Below, one piece after another: positions 33,471 to 42,691 of a stretch of DNA of 64,000 nt (positions are counted from its first letter, which is position 1; every line of letters begins with the position of its first letter). Both the position numbers and the translations under genes were made by a program. The stretch is from contig NZ_CP017661.1 in assembly GCF_016805985.1 (NCBI RefSeq), forward strand, positions 2,976,001 to 3,040,000, read 5' to 3'. Under the pieces are notes generated by a model, which did no database searches, had not been told where the DNA came from, and saw only the letters and a program-made list of their open reading frames with translations. This DNA comes from Microbacterium sp. JZ31. Its GTDB lineage: Bacteria; Actinomycetota; Actinomycetes; Actinomycetales; Microbacteriaceae.

Positions 33471-34424
33471 TCAGGCGTCGGGAGCGCCCGCGATGAGGTC
33501 GCGGAGCCAGTCGCGCGCCTCGACGAAGACCTCGTCCGAGTATCGGCCGGGGTACTGCACGATCGCGCGGTCCGCACGCGGGTAGGAGCCGAGGAAGACG
33601 ACGTTCGGGCTGAAGCGGCGCAGGCCCATGAGCGCGTCGGCCATGCGCTCGTCCAGGATGTGGCCGTCCGCGTCGATCACGAAGCGGTAGCGGCCGAGGG
33701 CGTCGCCGATCGGACGCGACTGGATGAGGCTCAGGTTGATGCCGCGCGTCGAGAACTGCTCGAGCATCTCGAGCAGCGTGCCCGCGCGGTCCTCCGGCAG
33801 CTCGACGATCACGCTCGTCTTGTCCGCCCCGGTCGGAGCGGGCGGCGCCGTCGGCCCCGTCACCAGGACGAAGCGCGTCACGGCGTCGGGGTTGTCGCCG
33901 ATGCCGCGCGCGAGCACCTCGACGTCGTGATGCGCCGTGATGCCGGGCGGCGCGATGGCCGCCTCGGCCGGGCTCGATCCGTCGAGGACGCCGACCGCGC
34001 TGGCGACGTTGCTCGCGGCGGGCACGTGCTGGTGGCTCGGCAGGTTCGCGGTCAGCCACCCCAGGCACTGCGCGTACGCGACCGGGTGCGCACTGACGAG
34101 CTTCACATCCTCGATCCGCGTGCCGGGGGCGCCGACGAGCACGAAGTCGACGGGCACGAGGTACTCGCCGACGATGCGGAGGTTCGGGATGCGGGCGAGC
34201 GCATCCTGCGCCGTCGAGACACCGCCGTCGATCGAGTTCTCGATCGCGATCATGGCGGCGTCGCTGCGCCCCTCGGCGACCGCGGCGAGCGCCTCGCCGA
34301 CGTTGTGCACGGGGTGCCAGATCTGGCCGCGGGCCTCGGGGACCTGGTCGAGCGCCGCCTCGGTGAACGTTCCGGCGGGGCCCAGGTAGCTGTATGTGCG
34401 ACGAGGAGCGGCATCCGACGGCAT
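33471..34424 (-). CDS. pheA: Prephenate dehydratase
   Basis: 317 residues. The prephenate dehydratase domain (~10-190) begins YSYLGPAGTFTEAAL. It has ENSIDGGV (62-69) and the catalytic TRF (Thr183-Arg184-Phe185). The C-terminal ACT domain (~203-285) has the ESRP-like segment QSRPIGD for phenylalanine feedback. It turns prephenate into phenylpyruvate in phenylalanine synthesis. Monofunctional, without chorismate mutase, as usual in actinobacteria. The ATG at 34424 is clear. A MFS gene of the aromatic-acid type lies upstream on the same strand, 71 bases away. Confidence 0.96.
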   Translation of the reverse strand: MPSDAAPRRTYSYLGPAGTFTEAALDQVPEARGQIWHPVHNVGEALAAVAEGRSDAAMIAIENSIDGGVSTAQDALARIPNLRIVGEYLVPVDFVLVGAPGTRIEDVKLVSAHPVAYAQCLGWLTANLPSHQHVPAASNVASAVGVLDGSSPAEAAIAPPGITAHHDVEVLARGIGDNPDAVTRFVLVTGPTAPPAPTGADKTSVIVELPEDRAGTLLEMLEQFSTRGINLSLIQSRPIGDALGRYRFVIDADGHILDERMADALMGLRRFSPNVVFLGSYPRADRAIVQYPGRYSDEVFVEARDWLRDLIAGAPDA

Positions 34425-34495
34425 GGGCTTCAGCCTAGCCCCGGCGCGAGAGGCGGTCCGCCCGGGCACCGCGGCACCCGGGCGGACCGGCGACG

Positions 34496-35725
34496 TCACG
34501 CGGAGACGCGCTCCGGCTCGGCCGCGACCTCGGCCTTGCGCGGGTTCGGCATCTGCAGGATGACCAGCACGGCGATCACGGCCGCGCCGCCGTACAGGAA
34601 GAACGCACCGGGGTACGCGGTGCCCGCGGCGACCATGAGGCCGGTGATGTAGGGGCCGATGATGGCGCCGAAGCGGCCGATGCCCGACGCCAGGCCGATG
34701 CCCGTCGCCACGAGCTCGCGCGGGTAGACGTGTCCGGCGTAGACGTACATCAGGCTCTGCGCGCTGAAGACGAACACACCCGTGATGAAGATGACGGTGG
34801 TCAGCAGCACCTGGCTGCCGAACGGGATCGCCAGCAGCACGAGGAACACGGCCGCCGCGCCGAACCACAGCATCGAGACGCCCTTGATGCCCTTCGCGTC
34901 CGCGGCGAACGCGCTGATGAGCAGGCCCGCGATCGCGCCGAGGTTGAGCACGAACAGCATCACGAGCGAGTCGGCGACGGGGTAGCCGGCCGCGCCCATG
35001 ATCTTCGGCAGCCAGGCGTTCAGGCCGTAGACGAGCACGAGGCCCATGAACGCGGCGATCCACAGCCCGACCGACGAACGCAGGAACTTCGGCTTCACGA
35101 CGTCCGCGAACGTGCTGCGCGGCGCCGATCCGTCGCGCGCGACCGTGCTGTCGGGGAGCTTGAACCACAGGACGGCGAGGAGAGCGAGACCGAGGCCACC
35201 GCCGAGGTAGTAGAGCGCCGACCACTCGATGCCGGCCGCGCGGCCCGTGAGGGATGCGAGCACGGCGCCCAGGTGGTAGCCGACCATCGGCAGGTTGTTG
35301 GCGAGCGCGCGGCGGCCGACGGGGGCGTTCTCCTGCATCATCGCGAGGGCGACAGGCATGCAGCCGCCGAGGCCGAGGCCCGCGATGAAGCGGACGGCGC
35401 CCATCAGGAACGCGTTGGGCATGAGGGGGAACACGATCGTGAAGATCGAGAAGACCAGCACTGCCAGGAGCAGCGGCGTGCGGCGGCCGAACCGATCGGC
35501 CAGGCGGCCCATGAACGCCGCCCCGACGCCCACGCCGATGAGCGAGAACGTGTTGACCCAGTTCATCTCGTCGACCGCGAAGCCGCCGACCTCGGGATCG
35601 GTGAGCACCGGGATGGTCGCGCCGAGCGCCACGATGTCGTAGCCCTCGAAGACCACAATCAGGAAGCACAGGATCGCGATCCACAGGTCGACGGTGGGCT
35701 TCTTCTTCGCTGCATCAAGCGTCAT
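34496..35725 (-). CDS. MFS transporter, aromatic acid:H+ symporter type
   Basis: 409 residues, 12 TM. AAHS landmarks: FEGYDIVALGATIPVL in TM1 with the Asp typical of this group (D30), motif A GRLADRFGRRTPLLL, and RFIAGLGLGGCMPVALAM in TM4. It probably imports an aromatic acid such as benzoate or hydroxybenzoate with protons. No ring-cleavage genes are in the window, so the substrate is open. It is transcribed toward pheA and divergent from pgm. The 200-base gap to pgm contains a TGCATG-C-TGCATG direct repeat at 35849-35861 that could be an operator. Confidence 0.9.
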   Translation of the reverse strand: MTLDAAKKKPTVDLWIAILCFLIVVFEGYDIVALGATIPVLTDPEVGGFAVDEMNWVNTFSLIGVGVGAAFMGRLADRFGRRTPLLLAVLVFSIFTIVFPLMPNAFLMGAVRFIAGLGLGGCMPVALAMMQENAPVGRRALANNLPMVGYHLGAVLASLTGRAAGIEWSALYYLGGGLGLALLAVLWFKLPDSTVARDGSAPRSTFADVVKPKFLRSSVGLWIAAFMGLVLVYGLNAWLPKIMGAAGYPVADSLVMLFVLNLGAIAGLLISAFAADAKGIKGVSMLWFGAAAVFLVLLAIPFGSQVLLTTVIFITGVFVFSAQSLMYVYAGHVYPRELVATGIGLASGIGRFGAIIGPYITGLMVAAGTAYPGAFFLYGGAAVIAVLVILQMPNPRKAEVAAEPERVSA

Positions 35726-35925
35726 AGACGTCTTCGTCCTTCATTCGTGGAGTGCGCCGGCAGTCGCCGCCGGGCCGTCGGCGATCCTCACACGCAGACT
35801 CGACGCCGCCGGGAAGAACGTCCCACTGAGTGAGAAGTTCGCGTACCTTGCATGCTGCATGGCACTGCTGTCAACCGGCGCCACCCGACTACGCCGGCGC
35901 GCGCCCGCGTGGAAGACTGTCCGCC

Positions 35926-37569
35926 ATGACGAGCCGTGCCGGACTCCCTGCCGAAGCATCCGATCTCATCGACGTCGACGAGCTGATCAGCGCGTACTAC
36001 GACCGGATCCCGGATCCGAGCGTCACCGGTCAGAGGGTCGCGTTCGGGACGAGCGGGCACCGAGGGTCGAGCCTCAGCACGAGCTTCAACGAGCAGCACA
36101 TCCTCGCCACGACCCAGGCGATCGTCGACTACCGCGCGGCGCAGGGCATCGAGGGCCCGCTGTTCCTCGGGCGCGACACGCACGCGCTGTCGCTTCCGGC
36201 CGAGCGCAGCGCGATCGAGGTGCTGGTCGCCAACGCGATCGACGTGCGCATCGACGCGCGCGACTCCTGGGTGCCGACCCCCGCGCTCAGCCTCGCGATC
36301 CTGACGCACAACCGCGAGCTGGAGCCCGGCGACGCCGGTCGTGCCGACGGCATCGTCGTGACGCCGAGCCACAATCCGCCGGCCGACGGCGGCTTCAAGT
36401 ACAACCCGCCGCACGGGGGCCCGGCGGACACCGACGCCACCTCGTGGATCGCGGCGCGGGCGAACGAACTCATCGAGGGCGGCCTGGAGGGCGTGGGGCG
36501 CGTGCGCTTCGCCGACCTCGACGCGGGCGCGATCGCGACCTACGACTTCCGCGACGCGTACGTGCGCGAGCTCGCGTCGATCATCGACATCGAGGCGATC
36601 AAGCGCGCGGGAATCCGCATCGGAGCCGACCCGCTGGGCGGCGCGTCCGTCGAGTACTGGGCCCTAATCGCCGAGCACTACGGCCTCGACCTCACCGTCG
36701 TAAACCCGGACGTCGACCCGACGTGGCGGTTCATGACGCTCGACTGGGACGAGAAGATCCGGATGGATCCGTCCTCCCCGTCCGCGATGGCGTCGCTCGT
36801 CGCGAAGCGCGGCGAGTTCGACATCCTGACCGGCAACGACGCCGACGCCGACCGGCACGGCATCGTGACGCCCGACGCAGGGCTGATGAACCCGAACCAC
36901 TACCTCGCCGTGGCGGTCGAGTACCTGTTCTCGCACCGTCCCGGCTGGTCGGCCGATGCCGCCGTGGGCAAGACCCTCGTGTCGTCCATGATGATCGACA
37001 AGGTCACGGCCGCGCTCGGGCGACGACTGCTCGAGGTGCCCGTCGGCTTCAAGTGGTTCGTGCCGGGCCTGCTCGACGGATCCGTCGCGTTCGGCGGCGA
37101 GGAGTCGGCAGGAGCGTCGTTCCTGCGCACCGACGGCACGGTGTGGACGACCGACAAGGACGGCATCCTGCTCTGCCTGCTCGCGGCCGAGATCCTCGCC
37201 GTCACCGGAAAGACGCCGTCGCAGCGCTACGCCGAGCTCGAGGCGGAGTACGGCGCGTCCGCCTACCAACGGGTCGACGCCCCGGCCACGCCCGAGCAGA
37301 AGTCGGCGCTGGCGGGGCTGGGACCGGACGCCGTGACCGCCACGACGCTCGCGGGCGAGGAGATCATCGCGAAGCTGTCGCACGCGCCCGGCAACGACGC
37401 CCCGATCGGCGGCCTCAAGGTGCAGACCGCGAGCGCGTGGTTCGCGGCGCGCCCGTCCGGCACGGAGGACGTGTACAAGCTCTACGCCGAGTCGCTGCGC
37501 GGCGAGGAGCACCTCCGCCAGGTGCAGGACGAGGCCCGCGCCGTCGTCGGCGCCGCACTGAACGGCTGA
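35926..37569 (+). CDS. pgm: Phosphoglucomutase (alpha-D-glucose phosphate-specific)
   Basis: 547 residues. FGTSGHRGSS (40-49), the phosphoserine loop TPSHNPP with Ser148, the Mg loop GNDADADRHG, sugar-specificity GGEESAGASF, and the phosphate-binding RPSGTED near the C-terminus. It interconverts glucose 1- and 6-phosphate for glycogen, trehalose and cell-wall sugar synthesis. The ATG at 35926 precedes the conserved region by the usual ~40 residues; the longer in-frame start at 35830 adds an atypical Cys/Arg-rich segment. It ends before a 32-base perfect palindrome. Confidence 0.96.
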   Translation: MTSRAGLPAEASDLIDVDELISAYYDRIPDPSVTGQRVAFGTSGHRGSSLSTSFNEQHILATTQAIVDYRAAQGIEGPLFLGRDTHALSLPAERSAIEVLVANAIDVRIDARDSWVPTPALSLAILTHNRELEPGDAGRADGIVVTPSHNPPADGGFKYNPPHGGPADTDATSWIAARANELIEGGLEGVGRVRFADLDAGAIATYDFRDAYVRELASIIDIEAIKRAGIRIGADPLGGASVEYWALIAEHYGLDLTVVNPDVDPTWRFMTLDWDEKIRMDPSSPSAMASLVAKRGEFDILTGNDADADRHGIVTPDAGLMNPNHYLAVAVEYLFSHRPGWSADAAVGKTLVSSMMIDKVTAALGRRLLEVPVGFKWFVPGLLDGSVAFGGEESAGASFLRTDGTVWTTDKDGILLCLLAAEILAVTGKTPSQRYAELEAEYGASAYQRVDAPATPEQKSALAGLGPDAVTATTLAGEEIIAKLSHAPGNDAPIGGLKVQTASAWFAARPSGTEDVYKLYAESLRGEEHLRQVQDEARAVVGAALNG

Positions 37570-37583
37570 ACCCGCCCCACTCG

Positions 37584-37615
37584 CTCTCGCATGGGGAGTA
37601 CTCCCCATGCGAGAG
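37584..37615. repeat. 32-base perfect palindrome between pgm and phoX
   Basis: Arm CTCTCGCATGGGGAGT (37584-37599) is followed immediately by its exact complement (37600-37615) with no spacer. It lies 14 bases after the pgm stop and just before the PHO-box-like repeats of phoX. As RNA it would fold to a long hairpin with a minimal loop and could terminate pgm; as DNA it could be a protein site. Confidence 0.75.
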
Positions 37616-37623
37616 GCCGGAAT

Positions 37624-37641
37624 GGTCACCTGCCGTTCAAT
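37624..37641 (+). promoter_or_regulatory. PHO-box-like direct repeats
   Basis: GGTCACC (37624-37630), 4 bases, GTTCAAT (37635-37641): two 11-base direct repeat units close to the actinobacterial PhoP consensus GTTCACC-N4-GTTCACC, 22 bases before the phoX ATG. Fits phosphate-starvation control of this phosphatase. Confidence 0.55.
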
Positions 37642-37663
37642 CGCGGCGGGGACCCTGGGGCGC

Positions 37664-39790
37664 ATGACGATCACATCCCCTGACTCCGATGCGGTGATCC
37701 GTCCCGAAGACGAGACGCGTCGCCGCCCCCTGCTGAACCTCCTGATGACGGGTCGCACGCACGGCAAGCGCAGCCCGGTCACCTGCATGTACAAGTGCGA
37801 CAACGCGTGCTTCCACCCCGTCCCCAACACGTCGGACAACGAGTACTTCCGCGACATCGCGGATGCCGCGCTCAGCCGCCGCGCCGTGCTGGCGGGCGGC
37901 GCCGCCGCGGCGAGCGCCATCGTGCTGACGTCCGCCATCGCCGGTGCCGACCCGGCCGCCGCCTCGGTCACGACCGCGGTGTCCACGGGCCGCGGCGGCG
38001 GGCGCGCGTTCGGCTTCGAGCCGATCGCCCCCGTGCCGGCCGACGTCGACGCGGTGACGGTGCCGCGCGGCTTCCGCTGGACGCCGATCATCCGCTGGGG
38101 CGATCCGCTGTTCAGCCGCCGCGACACGTTCGACCCGAACAACCAGACGGCCGAGAAGCAGGCACGTCAGTTCGGCTACAACAACGACTACCTCGACATC
38201 CTCGTCGAGCGGAACGGCCGCGAGGCGCTGCTCGTCGCGAACCAGGAGTACGTCAACCCCGGCATCATGTTCCCGCCGGCGGCCGACGAGGCCGAGCGTC
38301 TCGAGCAGCTGCGCGTGTCGAAGGCCGCGCACGGCATGGCGGTCGTCGAGCTCGAGCGCCGCCGCTCCGGCGAGCCGTGGACCTACCGCGTCGGCGGCCG
38401 CCGCAACCGCCGCATCACCGCGGACACCCGCATGGTGTTCTCGGGTCCCGCGGCCGGCTCCGACCTGCTCAAGACCGTCGAGGACCCGGCGGGCCGCTAC
38501 CCCGTCGGCACGTTCGGCAACTGCGCGGGCGGAACGACCCCGTGGGGCACCGTGCTGTCGGGCGAGGAGAACTTCAACGGCTACTTCGTGGCGCCCGGCG
38601 TCTCGCCCGAGCAGAAGCGCTACGGTCTCAGCCCGAACCCCTCGAGCTACGGCTGGGAGGCCGTCGACCCCCGCTTCGATGCGCGTCAGCCGGGCTACGA
38701 GAACGAGCCGAACCGCTTCGGCTGGATCGTCGAGATCGACCCCGAGAACCCCCACGAGCCGCCGGTCAAGCACACGGCGCTCGGCCGCATGAAGCACGAG
38801 GGCGCCAACGTCACGATCAGCCGCTCGGGTCACGCCGTGGCGTACATGGGCGACGACGAGCGCTTCGACTACCTCTACAAGTTCGTCTCGGCGGAGCGGT
38901 ACCAGCGCGGCAACAGCCGCTGGGCCCGCGCGCACAACAAGAAGCTGCTGAGCGCCGGATCGCTGTACGTCGCGAAGTTCTCGGGCGACTCGCCCGTCGA
39001 GGAGATCACCGGCACGGGCGCGCTCCCCTCGGACGGCACCTTCGACGGCACGGGCGAGTGGGTGCCGCTGATGGTCGACGGCCGCAGCAAGGTGCCCGGC
39101 TTCACGGTCGAGCAGGTGCTCGTGAACACCCGGCTCGCGGCCGACAAGGTCGGGGCGACCAAGATGGACCGCTGCGAGGACGTCGAGCCCAACCCCAAGA
39201 CCGGCCGGGTGTACGTCGCGTGCACCAACAACACGGATCGCGGCAAGGCGGGCAAGGAGGGCGCGACCGAGACGAACCCGCGCAACTCCAACCGCGACGG
39301 TCACGTGATCGAGATCACCGAGGCCCGGGGCGACAACTCGTCGACGCGGTTCGGCTGGAGCATCCTGCTGCTGTGCGGCGACCCCGCCACGACGCCGAAC
39401 ACGTACTTCGCGGGCTACCCGGCCGACCGCGTGTCGCCCATCTCGTGCCCGGACAACCTGACGTTCGACTCGGACGGCAACCTGTGGATCTCGACCGACG
39501 GCCAGCCCGGCACGATCGGCTACAACGACGGCCTGTTCCGCGTGCCGCTCGAGGGCCGGGACCGCGGTCGCGTGCAGCAGTTCCTCGCGGTGCCGCGCGA
39601 GGCCGAGACCTGCGGCCCGGTCGTGCACGACGAGGACGGCAGCGTGTTCGTCGCGGTGCAGCACCCGGGAGAGGACGGCGAGTGGGACGCGCAGCACTCC
39701 TACTTCCCCGACTACATCCAGCCCGGCGCCGTGCGCGGCGGCAAGTGGGGCGGGCCGCGCCCCTCGGTGATCCAGATCACCAAGCGCTGA
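37664..39790 (+). CDS. phoX: PhoX-family alkaline phosphatase, Tat-exported
   Basis: 708 residues. Long N-region with the family landmark SPVTCMYKCDNACFHPV (~37-53). The Tat signal is SRRAVLAGG (71-79), a hydrophobic stretch and a cleavage region near ADPAAAS (~95-101). The mature beta-propeller carries metal-binding motifs, e.g. GNCAGGTTPWGTVLSGEENFNGYF (landmark), GRMKHEGANVTI, and DNLTFDSDGNLWISTDGQ. PhoX uses Ca2+/Fe3+ to release phosphate from organic esters outside the membrane. A PHO-box-like repeat precedes the gene, and a terminator follows. ATG at 37664 is the first sensible start before the long N-region. Confidence 0.93.
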   Translation: MTITSPDSDAVIRPEDETRRRPLLNLLMTGRTHGKRSPVTCMYKCDNACFHPVPNTSDNEYFRDIADAALSRRAVLAGGAAAASAIVLTSAIAGADPAAASVTTAVSTGRGGGRAFGFEPIAPVPADVDAVTVPRGFRWTPIIRWGDPLFSRRDTFDPNNQTAEKQARQFGYNNDYLDILVERNGREALLVANQEYVNPGIMFPPAADEAERLEQLRVSKAAHGMAVVELERRRSGEPWTYRVGGRRNRRITADTRMVFSGPAAGSDLLKTVEDPAGRYPVGTFGNCAGGTTPWGTVLSGEENFNGYFVAPGVSPEQKRYGLSPNPSSYGWEAVDPRFDARQPGYENEPNRFGWIVEIDPENPHEPPVKHTALGRMKHEGANVTISRSGHAVAYMGDDERFDYLYKFVSAERYQRGNSRWARAHNKKLLSAGSLYVAKFSGDSPVEEITGTGALPSDGTFDGTGEWVPLMVDGRSKVPGFTVEQVLVNTRLAADKVGATKMDRCEDVEPNPKTGRVYVACTNNTDRGKAGKEGATETNPRNSNRDGHVIEITEARGDNSSTRFGWSILLLCGDPATTPNTYFAGYPADRVSPISCPDNLTFDSDGNLWISTDGQPGTIGYNDGLFRVPLEGRDRGRVQQFLAVPREAETCGPVVHDEDGSVFVAVQHPGEDGEWDAQHSYFPDYIQPGAVRGGKWGGPRPSVIQITKR

Positions 39791-39798
39791 TCACGCGC

Positions 39799-39833
39799 GA
39801 GACGCCCGGCCTCCTCGAGGGGCCGGGCGTCTC
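39799..39833. terminator. Bidirectional intrinsic terminator
   Basis: GAGACGCCCGGCC (39799-39811) pairs with GGCCGGGCGTCTC (39821-39833), 9-base loop; between the convergent phoX (+) and GH13 (-) genes. Confidence 0.8.
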
Positions 39834-39853
39834 CGCGTGTCAGCGGACGTGCC

Positions 39854-41602
39854 TCAGCGGACCGTGACTTCCGCGTCCGCGGGGTGCAGCAGGAACCAGC
39901 GCCAGCCGTACGGCTCGAGGTCGAGCGACAGCGGTGCCGTCGCGTCGATCGCCGCGCCGGTCATCCGATCGGTGAGGATCGAGTCGTCCGCGTCCACGGT
40001 GATCCGGACCGACGTGCCCTTGTCTGCGAAGCTGTGCAGCGCGAGCATCGCCCAGTCCTCGCCGCGGCAGACGTGCGCGAGCACCTCGGCGGGCCCGCCG
40101 TGCAGCACCTCCAGGTGCGCCCACGCCTGCTCGGGCGTCGAGCGGTACAGGCCGATGAGCTGTCGCAGGTGGGACAGCAGCGAGCCGGGGTCGGCGAGCT
40201 GGTCATCGACGTTGACCTGCTCCGGACCGTACGGTCCCGCGGGCGCCTGCCGCACCCAGCGCGACGGCCGCGCGGTCGAGAAGCCGCCCTCGCTCGCCCA
40301 CTGCATGGGCGTGCGCACCGCGAGCCTGCCCGGCACATCGAGGTTCTCGCCCATGCCGATCTCCTCGCCGTAGAACAGGATCGGCGTGCCCGGCAGCGCG
40401 AACGTGAGTGCGTAGACCATGCGCACGGCGCGCTCATCCTGGACCATCGAGGGCAGCCGGCGGCGGATGCCGCGGCCGTAGACGCGCATGCCCTCCTCCG
40501 GCGCGAACGCCTCGAACACCTCGTCGAGCTCCTTGGGCGCGAGCTGGTCGAGCGTGAGCTCGTCGTGGTTGCGCACGAAGTTCGCCCACTGCTGCGACGA
40601 GTCGACCTCGGGCCGGGACGCGAGCATGTCGCCGAGCGCCCGCGCGTCGCCGCGCACGAGGGAGAGGTACAGCCGCTGCATCGCGGGGAAGTCGAACTGG
40701 AGCTGGAGGCCGTCGCGCGCCTGCCCGAACCACCGCTTGCCCTGCTCGTACGGCAGATTCACCTCGCCGAGCAGGAACGCCTCGGCACTGCGGCGCGCGA
40801 GGAACTCGCGCACGCGGGCGAGGTGATCCACGCCGTTGTACTCGTGCGTCTCGGAGCCGTCGGCCCCCGTGCCGCCCGCGTTCGATCCGCCCGCGCCGGC
40901 ATCTCCCGGACCGCTGTTGAACATGAACGGCACGGCGTCGATCCGGAAGCCGGAGACGCCGAGCTCGAGCCACAGGCCGAGGTTCTTGTCGATCTCCCGC
41001 CGCACATCGGGCAGCGCGACGTTGAGATCGGGCTGATCGTGCAGGAAGTGGTGCAGGTAGTACTGACCCGTCTTCTCATCGCGGGTCCACGTGCTGTCCT
41101 CCTTGTCGGGGAAGACGGGCGGATCCGGGTTCTCGGGCGGCTCGTCGCGCCACACGTACCAGTGGCGCTTCGGATCGTCCTTCGATCTCCGTGCCTGCTT
41201 GAACCAGGCGTGCTGGTCGGAGGTGTGGTTCATGACGAAGTCGACGATGATCCGGATGCCCATCCCGCGCGCGACCCGGAGCAGCTCGACCATGTCGCCG
41301 AGTGTGCCCAGACGCGGATCGATCGAGAAGAAGTCCGTGATGTCGTAGCCGTCGTCGCGGTGCGCGGTCGGGAAGAACGGCATGAGCCACAGGCACGTCA
41401 CGCCGAGATCCGCGAGGTACGGAAGGCGCGAGATCAGTCCCGGGATGTCGCCGACGCCGTCGCCGTCCGAGTCCTGAAACGTCTCGATGTCCAGGCAGTA
41501 GAAGACGGAGTGACGCCACCACAGGTCCGCCGCGTCGATCGGGATCGGCGCGCGCCGGGCGCCCTTGAGCATCTGGTCCTGCGAGATCCGGAAGCGCGTC
41601 AC
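39854..41602 (-). CDS. GH13 alpha-glucosidase / trehalose synthase-like enzyme
   Basis: 582 residues. A (beta/alpha)8 barrel with GH13 motifs: DFVMNHTSDQH (region I), nucleophile Asp222 in GFRIDAVPF (region II), acid/base Glu280 in FLLGEVN (region III), and Asp347 in FVRNHDE (region IV). Opening WWRHSVFYCLDIETFQDSDGDGVGD (landmark) resembles the TreS-like subgroup that isomerises or hydrolyses maltose/trehalose. No signal peptide, so cytoplasmic. It overlaps the upstream FMN oxidoreductase by 4 bases (ATGA), so the two are co-translated. An in-frame ATG at 41572 is an alternative start. Confidence 0.9.
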   Translation of the reverse strand: MTRFRISQDQMLKGARRAPIPIDAADLWWRHSVFYCLDIETFQDSDGDGVGDIPGLISRLPYLADLGVTCLWLMPFFPTAHRDDGYDITDFFSIDPRLGTLGDMVELLRVARGMGIRIIVDFVMNHTSDQHAWFKQARRSKDDPKRHWYVWRDEPPENPDPPVFPDKEDSTWTRDEKTGQYYLHHFLHDQPDLNVALPDVRREIDKNLGLWLELGVSGFRIDAVPFMFNSGPGDAGAGGSNAGGTGADGSETHEYNGVDHLARVREFLARRSAEAFLLGEVNLPYEQGKRWFGQARDGLQLQFDFPAMQRLYLSLVRGDARALGDMLASRPEVDSSQQWANFVRNHDELTLDQLAPKELDEVFEAFAPEEGMRVYGRGIRRRLPSMVQDERAVRMVYALTFALPGTPILFYGEEIGMGENLDVPGRLAVRTPMQWASEGGFSTARPSRWVRQAPAGPYGPEQVNVDDQLADPGSLLSHLRQLIGLYRSTPEQAWAHLEVLHGGPAEVLAHVCRGEDWAMLALHSFADKGTSVRITVDADDSILTDRMTGAAIDATAPLSLDLEPYGWRWFLLHPADAEVTVR

Positions 41603-42573
41603 AGCTGGGTCCTCAGCTCCGGCAGGATGCGCTCCCCCAGCAGGTCGATGAACGCCTCCTGATCGTCGGCCTCCGCGCCCACCTGGTGCAGCATCAGGTC
41701 GTCGAACCCGGCGTCGGCGAGCTCGGCGAGCCGGTCGCGGAGGACGGACGCATCGGACGTCACGATCATCCCGGCGCGCAGCTGCTCATCGGTCGCACGC
41801 TCGGTGCGGCGCGCGAACTCCTCCGGGAACGCGATGTCCCAGCACTCCGGCGCCCCGACGGTGCCGTTGCGCCAGTGGCGGCGCGCCATGTCGAGCGCCC
41901 GCGCCTCGCTCTCGGCGTACGCGATGTGCACCTGCAGCCGCGCGGGTCCGGGCCCGCCCGCGCCGCGATACGCCTGCACCACGTCGCGCGCGGCGCGCGC
42001 CTCGGTGCCGACCGTGATGAGGCCGTCCGCCCATGCGGCATGCTCGGCCGCCGACTCGAGCGACACCGCGGCGGCCAGCAGCGGCGGCGGCTCGGCGGGC
42101 AGCGAGTACACGCGCGCCCGGTCGACGCGCACCAGCCCGTCGTGCGTGACCTCCTCGCCCGCCAGCAGCGCGCGGATGACGTCGACGCACTCGCGCAGTC
42201 GTTGTTCGCGGGTCTCCTTGTCGGGCCACGGATCGCCCGTGACGTGCTCGTTCATCGCCTCGCCGGATCCCAGCGCGGCCCAGAAGCGCCCGGGGAACAT
42301 CTCGCCCAGGGTCGCGATCGCCTGCGCGGTCGTCACCGGATGCGTGCGCTGCCCGGGGGCCGTGACGACGCCGAACGGCAGGCTCGTCGCCTGCAGCGCC
42401 GCGCCCAGCCACGAGAACGCGTAGCCGCTGTGCCCCTGTTCGGGCAGCCACGGCGCGAGGTGGTCGGAGCACATCGCCGCGTCGAACCCGGCCTCCTGCG
42501 CACGCAGGGCGTGGCGGACGAGCCGGGACGGCGGGATCTGCTCGTGCGAACAGTGATACCCGTACGCTGTCAT
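41599..42573 (-). CDS. LLM class oxidoreductase, non-F420 (TIGR03885-like)
   Basis: 324 residues. Luciferase-like barrel: YGYHCSHEQIPPSRLVRHALRAQEAGFDAAMCSDH (landmark), FGVVTAPGQRTHPVTTAQAIATLGEMFPGRFWAALGSGE, and DDLMLHQVGAEADDQEAFIDLLGE. It resembles F420-dependent glucose-6-phosphate dehydrogenase but belongs to the group thought to use FMN instead. The 4-base overlap with the GH13 gene suggests joint action on a sugar, which is inference from context. Start at the ATG at 42573 before the conserved TAYGYHCSHEQ. Confidence 0.85.
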   Translation of the reverse strand: MTAYGYHCSHEQIPPSRLVRHALRAQEAGFDAAMCSDHLAPWLPEQGHSGYAFSWLGAALQATSLPFGVVTAPGQRTHPVTTAQAIATLGEMFPGRFWAALGSGEAMNEHVTGDPWPDKETREQRLRECVDVIRALLAGEEVTHDGLVRVDRARVYSLPAEPPPLLAAAVSLESAAEHAAWADGLITVGTEARAARDVVQAYRGAGGPGPARLQVHIAYAESEARALDMARRHWRNGTVGAPECWDIAFPEEFARRTERATDEQLRAGMIVTSDASVLRDRLAELADAGFDDLMLHQVGAEADDQEAFIDLLGERILPELRTQL

Positions 42574-42691
42574 GCCCCCATGCCATCCCACCCAGCGGGC
42601 CGGGCGAAAGGGGGTTGCGCTCGGACGGCGTCGTCCCCCGCTCACCGTGCGCGCCGACGCGCCGGAGCGCGCAGGGCGCAACGCCGCCGCG

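Noticed and set aside
35849-35861. TGCATG-C-TGCATG direct repeat between the aromatic-acid-type MFS and pgm as an operator
   Set aside because: Short and without a linked regulator; mentioned with the MFS gene but not called as a separate site.
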